Below are positions 9,849 through 20,332 of a stretch of 64,000 bases of DNA, in pieces (position 1 is the stretch's first letter; every line of letters starts with the position of its first letter). Position numbers and translations under genes: made by a program. Below the pieces are notes generated by a model. It made no database searches. It was not told where the DNA came from and saw nothing but the letters and a program-made list of their open reading frames with translations. The DNA comes from Gari tellinella. Taxonomy: Eukaryota > Mollusca > Bivalvia > Cardiida > Psammobiidae. The DNA is taken from the NCBI GenBank assembly GCA_922989275.2, contig OV277863.1, positions 46,482,999-46,546,998 of the forward strand, in the 5' to 3' direction.

Positions 9849-10174
9849 TTGTAGATGCACCCAATTTTAATCAGAAAACAGTATTGATCCAGTTAAAACG
9901 CCAAAACCTTAAACTGGAATATAAACAAGTTTGTAACCTTTCTCTGCAGTGATAACCGTATATTAAATAATGTACAAACTGAGAAAATAAAGAGTATTTG
10001 ATTTGATTTAGGTTATCCAGCTCGTGAAGGATATGTCTATATAGAAAACAATGCGTTCTTCTGATAGCCGATGTAATACTTAGTTAGTGATGTGCTAAAC
10101 GTTCATAGCGAGGTACTCTTTCTAGGGTTGTTGTTTTGTTCTGGGGTTTGTGTTTTTGCAAACGTATCATGATC
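9849..10174. other. No gene; one core I trace
   Basis: Only a short core I-like piece (gaaaacagtattgatccag, near 9876) is seen. The remainder is AT-rich with no recognised content. Confidence 0.4.
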
Positions 10175-10425
10175 ATAGCCCTTTCTCCATAGCATGGTTC
10201 TTGTTTTGAAAACAGAAGACCAATTAAAGCAGATTGAAAGTAAATCAGAATGCGCCTTAAGGCACATTCTGTTTTACTTTCAGCCTGTTTTATAGCTATC
10301 ATCTGCTAGGATATAGAATATAATCTGATGGTGCATATTCATGCCTGTACAAATGTATAAAGTTTAACTATTTTCTCCAATGGAGGAATTAATCAAAGGC
10401 GTAAAAAGGCGTATTTATAAAGTAC
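10175..10425. mobile_element. Family D MITE with core II
   Basis: Decayed left end (ccctttctccatagcatgg), core II around 10224-10294 with tip GCGCCTTAAGGCAC, then the right flank (atcatctgctaggatatag, caaaggcgtaaaaaggcgtat). Confidence 0.7.
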
Positions 10426-10502
10426 TATGTTGTTCAACATATCATCCTAGTAAATAGCCTTTCATTTAACACTTACCATACAGGAAACCGCTTTATGTGT
10501 TC

Positions 10503-10577
10503 TTGACAAGCAGTGTAGACCCTGATCAGAGGGTCCACGAAGGAACCGATTGATCAGTATCTGTACTGCTTGTTTGA
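10503..10577. repeat. C-type core I, partly decayed
   Basis: gacaagcagtgtagaccctg and gatcagtatctgtactgcttg pair across an altered tip. Confidence 0.6.
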
Positions 10578-11454
10578 ATTGCAAAGCTTGTCCAGAAACA
10601 ACCCTGAATGATGAAAATATACTGGCCCTTTCTCAAAACTGGAAGAGTCCATTTGAAAACCCTACCCTACCACAAGGCTTACCATATCGTTCGTTGGAAA
10701 GACAAGGGGGTTTCCCTTGGATATTTTAATGTTAAATATATCGAGTCAGTGCTATACTGGTTTATCCAAGCGATACAATCCAATACCTTTAAACCCTCTG
10801 GCTGTCATTCTATGTCTGTTTAACCTAACCTTTATAATTGTATAAAAACTATAGCAGTTTTGTGATCCGTAATTTCGTCTTGGAAACATTAAGAACGTGG
10901 AAACAGGAATATAACTTTGAAGTAAGTTTTTCTGTAGTGAAACATTTAGTATATCAACTAATTTAACGGCCTGTCTTGGTAACCTCGTTTCAACAGCATG
11001 AGCATTTCTTTTGTGCCAATAGCTATGCGTTTTTCTTGTGATACATCAAAAGATTAAATTCACAATATATATTAAACGTTTAATGACTTGAAAATACAAA
11101 TGTATTAGTATCAGCAGTAGATTACAATGTGCAAAGCAAAACAGTTGCACATGGCAAAAACTGTTTGGGGTAATGTCGCAAAGAAAACCGACATTGACAG
11201 TATTTTTTAATCAAACTACGAAGGACAAGCTGTAAACTTTGATACTATATAAAAAGCATGTTTTCGGCGTTTAAGTAGAGAAATAATTTTCTGCTGACAA
11301 CAGAATAAAAGTAATACAGAAAGCAATAAATGGGGATGTCAGCTTTACTTTCGCCCTTATTAAGATGCTAATTCGATTTAATACCATCAAAACTAAGCGT
11401 TAATAGTAGCCGTGTTTAACTTAGTGTCAGTATAACGAGAAAAAGATTGGAGCA
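10578..11454. other. No recognised feature
   Basis: AT-rich DNA with short ORFs that lack any familiar motif. No repeats matching the window's families were seen. Confidence 0.4.
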
Positions 11455-11590
11455 CTAGAAGTAGCATCCATAGTAGTTGTAGTAGTAGTTGTAGTAAAAG
11501 TAAATGTTATTGCGGTAGTAGTAGTAGTGATGATGGAAGTAGTAGAAGTAGTAGTAGTAGTGGTGGTAGTAGTAGTGGTGGTAGTTTCGG
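11455..11590. repeat. GTA/GTG trinucleotide tract
   Basis: Imperfect (GTA)n with GTG interruptions. It creates a low-complexity tyrosine/histidine-rich ORF on the minus strand that is not a gene. Confidence 0.9.
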
Positions 11591-11863
11591 AGATTTTTAT
11601 AAATAAGGATAGAGAAAAAAGGAAATAAAATAATTTGATAGATAGAAATATAAATAACAGAAGCCATTTTAGTAATTTTTAATTGAATATGCAAAAATAG
11701 CAATTTGCTCTAATGAATATGACGGAAATGCCCAAACGAATTTTCGATATTTTCTTTTCAACCTAAAGTTCAAAGGCCTTATAAGGGGATATATAATGTG
11801 ACGAAACTATAGTTTAACCGTTTTTTATGCTTGAAACCAATATAATTAATTATGTTTCTGTTA

Positions 11864-12178
11864 AAACAGTGCAAACCTTGATCAGTGGGTTCCTTACATT
11901 TACAGTGGAGAATCTGTTATTCTTTCCCAATAAACGCGTTTACGCTAAAACTATTATTTGCAGTGCAAACAGTTTGGAGCCAGATCAGACGCCGGGTAAC
12001 CCGGCGTCTGATCAGGCTCCAAACTGTGTGTCACCAAGATAAACAAGAATTATCAGAATTGTCCAAAAGTTGTTCTTTTCAACGTTTTAGTGTGTTTCGT
12101 TTGCGTACGTTTGCGTTTAAACGGGAAAGAATAACAGATTCTCCACTGTATACCTCTGATCAGGGTCTGTACTGTTTT
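11864..12178. mobile_element. C-type core I split at its loop by a family A MITE
   Basis: The left arm aaaacagtgcaaaccttgat is at 11864-11882 and the right arm cctctgatcagggtctgt at 12153-12170. Between them, at the loop, sits a complete A element flanked by TA. Removing it restores a C-type palindrome. Confidence 0.75.
11901..12150. mobile_element. Family A MITE nested in a core I loop
   Basis: 250 bp, tacagtggagaatctg to attctccactgta, with a perfect core I tip CCGGGTAACCCGG. Confidence 0.9.
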
Positions 12179-12292
12179 GTTACTTGTATTCATCTGATTT
12201 GTTTTTCTACAACATCTCTTAAAATAAAAATAAACAGATCAATTGTCAATAGCTCTTTTAAAAAACTAAGAACAGCAATGAAAGGTTTAAAC

Positions 12293-12524
12293 GACAGTTG
12301 AGAAGATACAATTATTTCCTATTTAAACGAAACTAAACGCAAACGCAAAGCAATTAATTTGAGAAAATAACAGGTTATTTTTTATAAAGATCTAACGATT
12401 TATTTTAACTGAATATATGGCAAACAGCTTGGGGCTTGATCAGACTCGGCGTCTGATCTGGCTTTAAACTATTTGCAATGGATATTATTGATTATTGGGA
12501 ATGAATAAAGTCTTCTCCGCTGTA
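12293..12524. mobile_element. Family A MITE, decayed
   Basis: acagttgagaagatac start, gtcttctccgctgta end. Core I has lost its tip: gatcagactcggcgtctgatc keeps only half of the inner stem. Confidence 0.7.
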
Positions 12525-12621
12525 TCGCGAGAGTTGTCGTTATTGTCTGACTGCATCGCCAGCGTTATTGGTATTTCCAAGTGTCAGTGAGATTGAACAG
12601 CTCCATCAGTGGAAGAGAATA

Positions 12622-12858
12622 TTTAGCCCATTGCCTGTTTCTAATTTTGAAGTTAGGTGATTGCTTAAAGTAGGTTTTGAGAAAAGCAGAAAGCGCCTTC
12701 AGGAGCATTCTGCTATACTTGTCAACCTGCTGTAAGCAACCACCTGCTAGGATAAAGGAAATACTTATTCTGGTGCATATTCATGAATATAAAAACTGGG
12801 ACTATTTTCTTCAGTGGCGATATAGATTAAAGGCGTAAAAAGGTGTATTTATGGGGCA
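12622..12858. mobile_element. Family D MITE, decayed core II
   Basis: D left flank (gcccattgcctgtttctaat), core II with several mismatches (12663-12735), right flank to aaaaggtgtatttatggggc. Confidence 0.65.
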
Positions 12859-13007
12859 ATTATTGGAAAAGGCCGCTTACGATTTGCTCAAAACAGTTTT
12901 GGTTGTTTAAGATTTTAATAAAGCAAGATGAAATCACATCAGAAATTCGACAGATTCTGGTTTAAAATTAGTCTTTAACTGTATCATTTTCTCAGTTTTA
13001 CAATCGT

Positions 13008-13115
13008 CTATTACGCCTTAATTTTTTTTTCTTCAATGAAAAAAATAGTTCCAATTCATAAGTCATGAATATGTTCCATAAGAAATACTTTTCTATATAT
13101 CCTAGCAGATATCTT
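13008..13115. repeat. Family D half-element without core
   Basis: Matches the D flank from tattacgcctt through gaaaaaaatagttcc to atatatcctagcagat, where the core should begin. Core and other half are absent. Confidence 0.55.
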
Positions 13116-13180
13116 TACGGTCACATATCAGTGTTTTTGTTTTGATGGGTCGCTGACCGCAAGTTTGACTGCACAGGGAG

Positions 13181-13405
13181 TTAACCCTTTCATTGTCAAA
13201 GTTATCGAGAGGTTTTACATGTACCCCGTCACCGCCATATTGTCGTCCCCTTCAATATTGTTATCTACAATATCGTTTCAAAGTTAATAGCTGAGGCAGT
13301 ATGAGTGACGAAATTTTAAAAACTAGTGATCTCGCGGCGTCTGATCAGGATCCAAACTGTTTGCCAAGGGACCTTTTGGGGCGTTTTAGATAGTGAAAGT
13401 GTTAA
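13181..13405. mobile_element. Family B MITE with half a core I
   Basis: TTAACCCTTTCATTGTC start, gaaagtgttaa end, inverse B flank (cgccatattgtcg). Only one arm of core I survives: cgcggcgtctgatcagga to ccaaactgtttg. The arm ends at the palindrome centre. Confidence 0.75.
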
Positions 13406-13429
13406 GCCATATTCTTCCCTGCAATAAGA

Positions 13430-13657
13430 CATGTGTACCATTTCCCCTTTAAACGAAACTGAACGCAATGCTATAAAATGTAAAAAAAAATTACAGATTA
13501 TTGAAAACGTTGACAGTTTATTTTCTGATTGGCAAACAGTTTGGAGCCTGATCAGTCCCCGGGTTATCCGGCGTGTGATCTAACTCCAAACTCACATTTT
13601 GCAATGGCAGTTGGTGTCTTTGATCAATGGCGGAAAGAAAAACGTCTCCCCACTGTG
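13430..13657. mobile_element. Family A MITE, decayed
   Basis: Family A interior (cctttaaacgaaactgaacgc), core I with a damaged tip (cccgggttatccgg), right end gtctccccactgt. Confidence 0.6.
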
Positions 13658-14179
13658 ACCCTATACAGATGTGCATTACAAACAAATTGGAGGTACACGT
13701 ACATGTAGATCAGACGCTTTGGAACTCGCTGTTAGCTCGGACCAAACACATTTTGGCTTGATTTTCTTTTTTTAAGCTTGCATTTTCTCTACATTTTATT
13801 GTTTTTCATTTTGTGTTTGTGTTCAGTAAGTTTCGTTTTAACTGGTAATAACTTTTTTTTTCGAATTAAATGTAGAACCAGGGAAATCAAGGGTAGAAGG
13901 TTGTTTTATCATGAATGGAATAAAATGGCGTTTGATTTTGTTGGTAAAAGGAGTAAAAATATAGTTAGACTTCCATAGTGAGGGTTTTATTCATCGATCA
14001 ATATCTGCTTCAGTGTATATTGAATACTATATTAGGTATACATGGTTAGGCGTGGTATAATGGTATGATGTCATCAAATACATGTCCACGCCCGCGTAAT
14101 AAACTTATGGATGGTAAAGATTGATAAATATGTGGGGTTTTAAGAACATTGTAATAAAGGTGGGTGGTAATGCGGTTTG

Positions 14180-14271
14180 TTAACCCTTTTCCAGCTGTTA
14201 TGCGGCATCCGATCAGGATCCAAACTGTTTGCAAAGTCGAGTTTATGCGACTCCGGTGCCGAAAGGGTTAA
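14180..14271. mobile_element. Miniature family B element, half core, TTAA ends
   Basis: 92 bp from TTAACCCTTTTCCAGC to GCCGAAAGGGTTAA with a single core I arm (cggcatccgatcagga, ccaaactgtttg). The outer TTAACCCTTT/AAAGGGTTAA ends are perfect complements. Confidence 0.75.
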
Positions 14272-14304
14272 GACAAATGTAAACAGTATCGTTAGATAGA
14301 TTTG

Positions 14305-14554
14305 TACAGTGGATAATCTGTAATTCTTTCCCGTTCAAACGCAAACGTACGCAAACGCAAAGCACTAAAACGTAGAAAAGAACAACTTTTGGACAATTCT
14401 GATAATTCTTGTTTATCTTGGTGGCAAACAGTTTGGAGCCTGATCAGACGCCGGGCTACCCGGCGTCTGATCTGGCTCCAAACTGTTTGCACTGCAAATA
14501 ATAGTTTTAGCGTAAACGCGTTTATTTGGAAAGAATAACACATTATCCACTGTA
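14305..14554. mobile_element. Family A MITE
   Basis: tacagtggataatctg to acattatccactgta. Both ends carry the same variant (gataat/attatc). Core I tip CCGGGCTACCCGG. Confidence 0.9.
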
Positions 14555-14629
14555 AAGAGATGTGGACATTGTTAGTTGTATAAATGTTATGTGATAGATG
14601 AAACCATGCAAATATGTTGCACTTTCTAT

Positions 14630-14960
14630 TGTTCTACTAGTATTTTGTTATATTAACTATTTGTATTTTCTTTTATTGTTCGTATTATTACTATTATTGT
14701 GCTACTATTATTATAAGATATAGTTAGTATTACTATTGTTACTACTTCTTATTTTATATTATTTTATGTAATTTTCGTTTTTTTATTATTATTAGTTCAT
14801 TTTGTTTTACTATTATTTTATTGTTATAAGTTTTTTTATTTTATCATTATATCATTAACATTATTATTTTAATTGCGGTTTACCATTTCTGTTATTATTA
14901 TTATTTTCATTTTATTAATATTAATGTTATTATTGTTATTCTCATCATCGTCATCATAAA
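14630..14960. repeat. ATT-rich low-complexity region
   Basis: Degenerate ATT/TTA trinucleotide sequence over about 330 bases. Nothing coding. Confidence 0.85.
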
Positions 14961-15017
14961 GTATATATTGGCAGTATTAACATGTAGAATTATACGTGTT
15001 ATTAGTTATATTTAGCG

Positions 15018-15268
15018 TACAGTGGAGAATGTGTTATTCTTTCCCAATAAACGCATTTACGCTAAAACGTTTATTTCCGCTGCAAACAGTTTGGAGCCAG
15101 CTCAGACGCTGGGTAACCCGGTTTCTGGTCAGGCTTCAAACTGTTTGCAACTCAGATAAAAATGAATTGTAAGAAATATCTTAAACTTGACATTTTCTAC
15201 ATTTTAGTGTTTTGCGTTTGCGTTTCGTTTGCGTTTAAACGGGAAAGAATAACGTTTTCTCCACTGTA
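15018..15268. mobile_element. Family A MITE
   Basis: tacagtggagaatgtg to gttttctccactgta. Core I tip ctgggtaacccgg, slightly mismatched. Confidence 0.85.
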
Positions 15269-15509
15269 TACATGTACTGGGATGCGATGTATCAATAAGC
15301 TAAATTTAGGTACCTTAATTGTTTTCAATCAATTTCTAAACGTTAGTCAAATAAAACAGTGAAAGTTTCGAGCAGAAAAAAGACCGATATGACTCCAAGT
15401 TACTCTGTGTTTTTAAAATGTCCTATTAAAACGTAAATCGATGGAATTTTTAAAACAATGGATACATGTAGATCCAGACCAGATCAGACAGCTCCTTCAG
15501 ACTGTTAGC

Positions 15510-15700
15510 TCATTAACACATACATGTACGTTTGTCCCATATGCAAACAGTGCAGACCCTGATCAGAGGGCTCCTGTAGGAGCCCTATGACCAGGGTCTA
15601 CACTGTTTGTCATTTTGCGATGGCCCGATATATTGTAAAAGTCAACGGTTGACTGGACCTGATTGGAAATTGAGTGTCCATTTGAAATTGTATGGGTGAT
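15510..15700. mobile_element. Family C element with good core I
   Basis: The core at 15543-15609 has arms gcaaacagtgcagaccctg and gggtctacactgtttg with tip GGGCTCCTGTAGGAGCCC. The right flank (ggaaattgagtgtccatttga) is shared with other C copies. The outer ends are not sharp. Confidence 0.75.
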
Positions 15701-15839
15701 ATTGTTAATAATCTGCCAAACGTAATAAACAATCAGGGGAAACTTTTACAGGAACAGTTCCTTATACATACTCGGTATAAAGCAGGAACATGAACATGTT
15801 ACGAAATACTTGCATCGTATGAGTCCGCCATTTCAATGT

Positions 15840-16050
15840 CGTATTATTGCGACAACCCGTCCATTACTTAAATTTGACTCTCATAATATCGTCTGCTTAT
15901 TTTACAGTTGCAGTCTGCAATTTTCATTAATTTCAGATTTATGCGTTTGTTAGTTAAAGAAACCTAAAGACGAGTTTTTAAAAAGTTGAAATCCAAACTA
16001 TTTTCAGATACCAGTCTACGTGTAGTCGCGATCGACAGGTAAAGGGTTAA
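15840..16050. mobile_element. Family B element, decayed
   Basis: Inverse B flank (atcgtctgcttattttacag, gcagtctgcaatttt), a weak core I arm (atccaaactattttcag), and the terminal AAAGGGTTAA at 16041-16050. Confidence 0.5.
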
Positions 16051-16329
16051 ACGTACTATCGGTTTAATTTTATTTCTTAAATTTAATAAACACCGAGTCA
16101 TTCTGACTTTAAAAAGAAAAAAATAGAAAAAAAGAAGAGGAAAAAACAGTGTATTTTGGCTGGGCAGGGAAAGTGTTTAAAAACCAGTGACGGAAAAAAA
16201 AATTGTGGCGTTTTCTTGTATGACAGTAAATGGTGTGATTTGGTGTTTAATAAAATAATAATGTTTGATTCATTGCTTTTAATTCAACATATACATACTC
16301 GATGATTCAATCCATAAACTCATGGTTAT

Positions 16330-16680
16330 AATTGTAATAATAATAATAATAATACATTGTATTAATTGTAATAATAATAATAAAAATAATAACTAGTATT
16401 ATTATTATTAATGATAATAATAATTATTTTATTTTAAGAGGGTAATACAATTAGTACAGACAATCCACATTTAAGAAATGCAGGTGTTGAATGGATAACT
16501 CATTTACAGCAACATATTCATACTCAATGATTTAATCCATATAATAATAATATTATTATTATTATTATCATTAGTATTAATCAATCTATATTATGATAAC
16601 GATGATAATAATAATATGATAATAATAGTAATAATACATGTAATAGTAATAATAATAATAAAGATTTTATTTCAAAAAGG
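16330..16680. repeat. (AAT)n microsatellites, two blocks
   Basis: Blocks at about 16335-16440 and 16540-16670 of AAT/ATT repeats. Short flanking sequences are shared (atactcgatgattcaatcca and atactcaatgatttaatcca), so this is probably a local duplication around a microsatellite. Confidence 0.85.
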
Positions 16681-16733
16681 GTAACACAATTACTGCAGAC
16701 AATCAACTCTCCGGTGTTGGGGGCAATATAACA

Positions 16734-16985
16734 TTAACCCTTTACCTGATATCCTATTTATAGTACTTAAGATAGATGACTACTTAAAGCAGGTTGAAAG
16801 TAAAGCAGAATGCGCCTTAGGGCGCATTCTGCTTTACTTTCAGCCTGCTTTAAGCTATCATGTGCTATAATATAGAAAATATTCCCTATAATACATATTC
16901 ATTACTGATTAAATTGGAACTATTTTCTTCAGCGGATGAATAAATCATATCCGCTAAAAGGCGCTTCTATTGGGTAAAGGGTTAA
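16734..16985. mobile_element. Family D MITE, full length, TTAA both ends
   Basis: 252 bp, TTAACCCTTTACCTGATA to GGGTAAAGGGTTAA, with an almost perfect 72-bp core II at 16783-16854 (tip GCGCCTTAGGGCGC). A good reference copy; its near twin is at 57468-57720. Confidence 0.9.
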
Positions 16986-17057
16986 GGGTTTGTTTTAGCT
17001 TACTGTTTTACTTTAATCCGTTTTAACTCAATGATCCCTGAAACTTCAAATGTACAA

Positions 17058-17271
17058 TTAACCCTTAGCCCGCCAAATAAATTGTCGTCTGCTATATTTC
17101 TCGTCTGCTTCAAGTTTCAAAGTGCTTCAAAGTTGCTCAAAATTGCTGAAAATGTTGTCCGAGTGTCAAACAGCTTGGATCCAGATGAGACGCCGAGTTA
17201 CTCGGCGTCTCATCCGGATCCAAGCTGTTTGCATATGGAGCTATAGTCGTGAGTGGCAGGCTAAGGGTTAA
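17058..17271. mobile_element. Family B MITE, TTAA both ends, perfect core I
   Basis: TTAACCCTTAGCCCGCC start, ggcaggctaagggTTAA end. The core at 17167-17233 has tip GCCGAGTTACTCGGC. Both arms read gatgAGAcgcc / ggcgTCTcatc instead of the usual gatcag, so the change is matched on the two sides. Confidence 0.9.
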
Positions 17272-17344
17272 GTTTCAAATTAAAATATAGTCAGTGCATG
17301 ACTATAGTGTTTAGGGTTGATATCAACAACATGATTGCAAACTA

Positions 17345-17830
17345 GCAAACAGTGCAGATCCTGATCAGATTACTACTGCAGGAGACCTCTGATCTGGGGC
17401 TACACTATTTTCAAAGGACTACAGTGCTCCTTCTCTACAATAACACCACCAAATGGGAGACCATGATTGTGTGTATTGTTTTTAGGGAGTTGTTATAGGA
17501 AGGGGAAAATTGGCTTACATTTGCAAACAGCTTGAATTAAGATCAGACGCCGCGTGACGCGGCGTTTGATCTGGATTCAACCTGTTTGTCACTCGTCATT
17601 GCTTTTTTTCTGTCAAAATATCCAATATGTGACTTTGAGATAAAAAGCAAACGACAATTTTAAGCAGACGATATTGCAGCCGTGAAAAGGTTGGACATAA
17701 TGTTCTTGTTTGGGAACAGTGACAAGTGTCGTTGTTAGGAGGGAATCAATGCTCAGAGGGCCGTTGTACAGAGGGCGCATTGTAGTGTATTCTTCACGGG
17801 TACACTGTTTGTAAATGACTATAGTATATG
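17345..17830. mobile_element. Family C element interrupted by family F
   Basis: The C-type core at 17345-17413 is followed by F at 17420-17784. The C right flank (gtgtattcttcacgggtacactgtttg) resumes at 17785. The junctions are TA, consistent with a TA duplication. Confidence 0.65.
17420..17784. mobile_element. Family F MITE with core I
   Basis: tacagtgctccttctctac start, gagggcgcattgta end. Inside are agggagttgttatagg, core I of the F type (gcaaacagcttgaa, tip GCCGCGTGACGCGGC), then tgtcactcgtcattg and gcagacgatattgcagccg. Confidence 0.75.
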
Positions 17831-17842
17831 TGTTACGAGGGG

Positions 17843-18102
17843 TACATTCGAGAATCTGTTATTCTTTCCCAATAAACGCGTTTACGCTAAAACTATTATT
17901 TGCAGTACCAACAGTTTGGAGCCAGATCAGACGCCGGGTAACCCGGCGTCTGATCAGGCTCCAAACTGTTTGCCACCAAGATAAACATTAAATATCAGAA
18001 TTGTCCAAAAGTTGTTCTTTTCTACGTTTTAGGGCTTTGCGTTTGCGTGCGTTTGCGTACGTTTGCGTTTAAACGGGAAAGAATAACAGATTCTCCACTG
18101 TA
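17843..18102. mobile_element. Family A MITE
   Basis: tacattcgagaatctg to gattctccactgta, perfect core I tip CCGGGTAACCCGG. One extra gcgtacgtttgcgt unit on the right side. Confidence 0.85.
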
Positions 18103-18402
18103 ACAGAGCTAATAGGAGCTACGTGACTTTTTACAATGACTGGATGTTTTTTAAATATTTTAAAAGCGGAACTTTATTCAACTCGAAATTTTATTGGCTA
18201 AAAATAGCCACGTGTGTAATGCAGTCGTATTAAGCGAAAAGTAATTGCAGCCGCATTCAGGTCAACAAAGGTAGGTGGCTGCTTAATGCATGATAGACGT
18301 AATACAGAAAGCTCCTATAGTTTTTGTAGTTTATTACTCCTACTGTACATTAAGCAGCGCCTGTATTTCACACAGTAGGGGTATGGCGGCCGTTTCACTT
18401 GT

Positions 18403-18592
18403 GGCGGTTGTTGTGTCGCCCAGATATGGAAATTAGATATTTACTTTCTATAAAATTGATCTTAAGTTTATGGCATTTCAAATAAAATGCTCATTAACAA
18501 ACATACATTACGTATTTGTCTTCTATTTTCCATACAAGTGAGTTTCGGTACTGTGTGGATCTTAAGCCTAAGTGAGCAATGCCACATAAATA
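18403..18592. repeat. Direct repeat, copy 1
   Basis: About 190 bp nearly identical to 18944-19186 in the same orientation, from ggcggttgttgtgtcgccc to aatgccacataaata. The two copies flank about 350 bp of unrelated DNA. Confidence 0.85.
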
Positions 18593-18943
18593 AATTTTAT
18601 GCCAACATAAAAGGATTTATGTGTAATTGGTCACCATTTCAGTAATTGCCGCTCAATATCATTTGCATGATTCCGGCAGTTACCAGTCAAGTATAAAGTT
18701 ATGTAGTAATAGTTAAGAAACCAGTCAGGAGAGAGAGATGGGGGGTGACCAATGGGAAGCAAGGTCACCGTTTTTAAACCAATCACAGAGCAACATAGCC
18801 ATGTTGCTTTATCGCGGAAAGTGTCTTAAGATGTCGACCTGATTTTCGTTACAAACCACCACCTCCTCCTCTTTCTTGTTTCATGTCTTATTTTGATATT
18901 TTACGTTCATGTTACCATGTTATTATTTGTTGTTATTCTGCTG
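18593..18943. other. Spacer between direct repeats, no gene seen
   Basis: Contains a gggaagcaaggtcaccg segment and a CCAAT-like ccaatcacagag at about 18779. No LTR-element primer site, polypurine tract or ORF was recognised. Confidence 0.4.
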
Positions 18944-19186
18944 GGCGGTTGTTGTGTCGCCCAGATATGGAACTTAGATATTTACTTTCTATAACATTGG
19001 TCTTAAGTTTATGGCATTTCAAATAAAATGCCCATTAACAAACATAATATTGATCTTAAGTTTATGGCATTTCAAATAAAATGCCCATTAACAAACATAA
19101 ATTACGTATTTGTCTTCTATTTTCCATACAAGTGAGTTTCGGTACTGTGTGGATCTTAAGCCTAAGTGGGCAATGCCACATAAATA
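18944..19186. repeat. Direct repeat, copy 2 with internal tandem duplication
   Basis: Matches 18403-18592 but has about 55 extra bases: the segment from attggtcttaagtttatggc to cattaacaaacataa occurs twice in tandem (about 18995-19104). Confidence 0.85.
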
Positions 19187-19493
19187 TGTACAGCCGTACA
19201 GCGGTTTATTCAATATTAGCTGTCTATATAAATTGACTCGTCGGGAGTTACAAAGTCTTTTTTACTTGTTCATATGTTCCGCGTATTAAATATAATACTC
19301 CAACCGTTTTGATTGATTGAGTTGGATTTTGCAGCACCGCGACACATAAAATGGCCACGTGGCACCGGTCCTGCCGACATGTCGTCTGCTATGAAAATGT
19401 ATGGGCATGTTTGCTTTAAGTACAAACACGTAATCCTTAAGACGAGTGTCATTTGAACAGTTTGAATCCAGATCAGACGATGCGTTACGCAAA

Positions 19494-19854
19494 TACAGCG
19501 CTCCTTCTCTTCAACGACACCCAATGGGAGACAAAAAAATATGTGCGTTGTTCGGAGGGAGTCGTTTTAGGGAGGAAATTTGGTTTACATTTGCAAACAG
19601 CTTGAATCCAAATCAGACGGCGTCTGATCTGGATTCAAGCTACATGTAGTTGCCACTCATCATTTATTTTTTTCTGTCGAAATGTCCATTATGTAACTTT
19701 TAGAAAAACAGCAGACGACAATTTTAAGCGGACGACATTGCAGCCGTGAACAAGTTGGACATACATGTAATTGTTCTGTTTAGGGATCTGCGACAATGGT
19801 CGTTGTAAGGAGGGAGTCGTTGTTGGGAGTGTCGTTGTAGGGAGGGGCACTGTT
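19494..19854. mobile_element. Family F MITE, shortened core I
   Basis: tacagcgctccttctcttc to gggaggggcactgt. The core has lost its tip so the arms meet as aatcagacggcgtctgatctgg. Immediately left, at 19456-19492, is one arm of another core I (gaatccagatcagacgatgcg). Confidence 0.7.
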
Positions 19855-19927
19855 CCAGTCAAGTAGAGATCGGCAAGCATCGGGTTAATATTATTAGTGT
19901 TAGGGGTGTCTGGGGTCGAATTTCGGG

Positions 19928-20147
19928 CCCCTATGGTTTTGAACATATGTGAGTACAAAAAAGGCAGAATGCGCTTTAAGACGCATTCTGCGTTATTTTC
20001 AGACAACTTTAAGCTACAACTTGCTAGAATGTAGAAACTAGTTTCTTTTGGTACATGTTTTTGACTGTATGCACTGGAACTATTTTCTTCAGTGGAGGAA
20101 TAAATCAAATGTGCTAAAAGGCTCTTAGAACTATGTGAAAATGGTTA
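19928..20147. mobile_element. Family D MITE, core II eroded
   Basis: Core II remnant (aggcagaatgcgctttaagacgcattctgcg at about 19961), D right flank (gctacaacttgctagaatg, aactattttcttcagtggagg) and terminal TTAA at 20144-20147. Confidence 0.6.
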
Positions 20148-20290
20148 AGGCTTTATTCGCTACAATTCTGTCTGCTTCACAGGCTGCTCTCAAATTTAGA
20201 AAATGTGAAATTGTTCTGAGCCTGGTAAGATGTCGAGTTACTCGGTGGCTGACTTGAGTACGACGTGCAGTAACATTGTGATTACTTGTA
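20148..20290. repeat. Decayed B-type element
   Basis: Carries tctgtctgcttcacaggctg and a weak core I around gtcgagttactcggt (about 20231). Most of the palindrome has decayed. Confidence 0.4.
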
Positions 20291-20332
20291 GCAGACACAA
20301 CATTGGTACTGTCTAACATCATTCTTTTTAAA

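Noticed and set aside
11455..11703. Tyrosine/histidine-rich minus-strand ORF
   Set aside because: Produced by the trinucleotide repeat.
18403..19186. Interpretation as a small LTR retroelement (TRIM)
   Set aside because: Shared sequence continues beyond the TG...CA limits on both sides, and no primer-binding site or polypurine tract was found.
19689..20108. 139-residue minus-strand ORF
   Set aside because: Spans parts of an F and a D element, with no domain signature.
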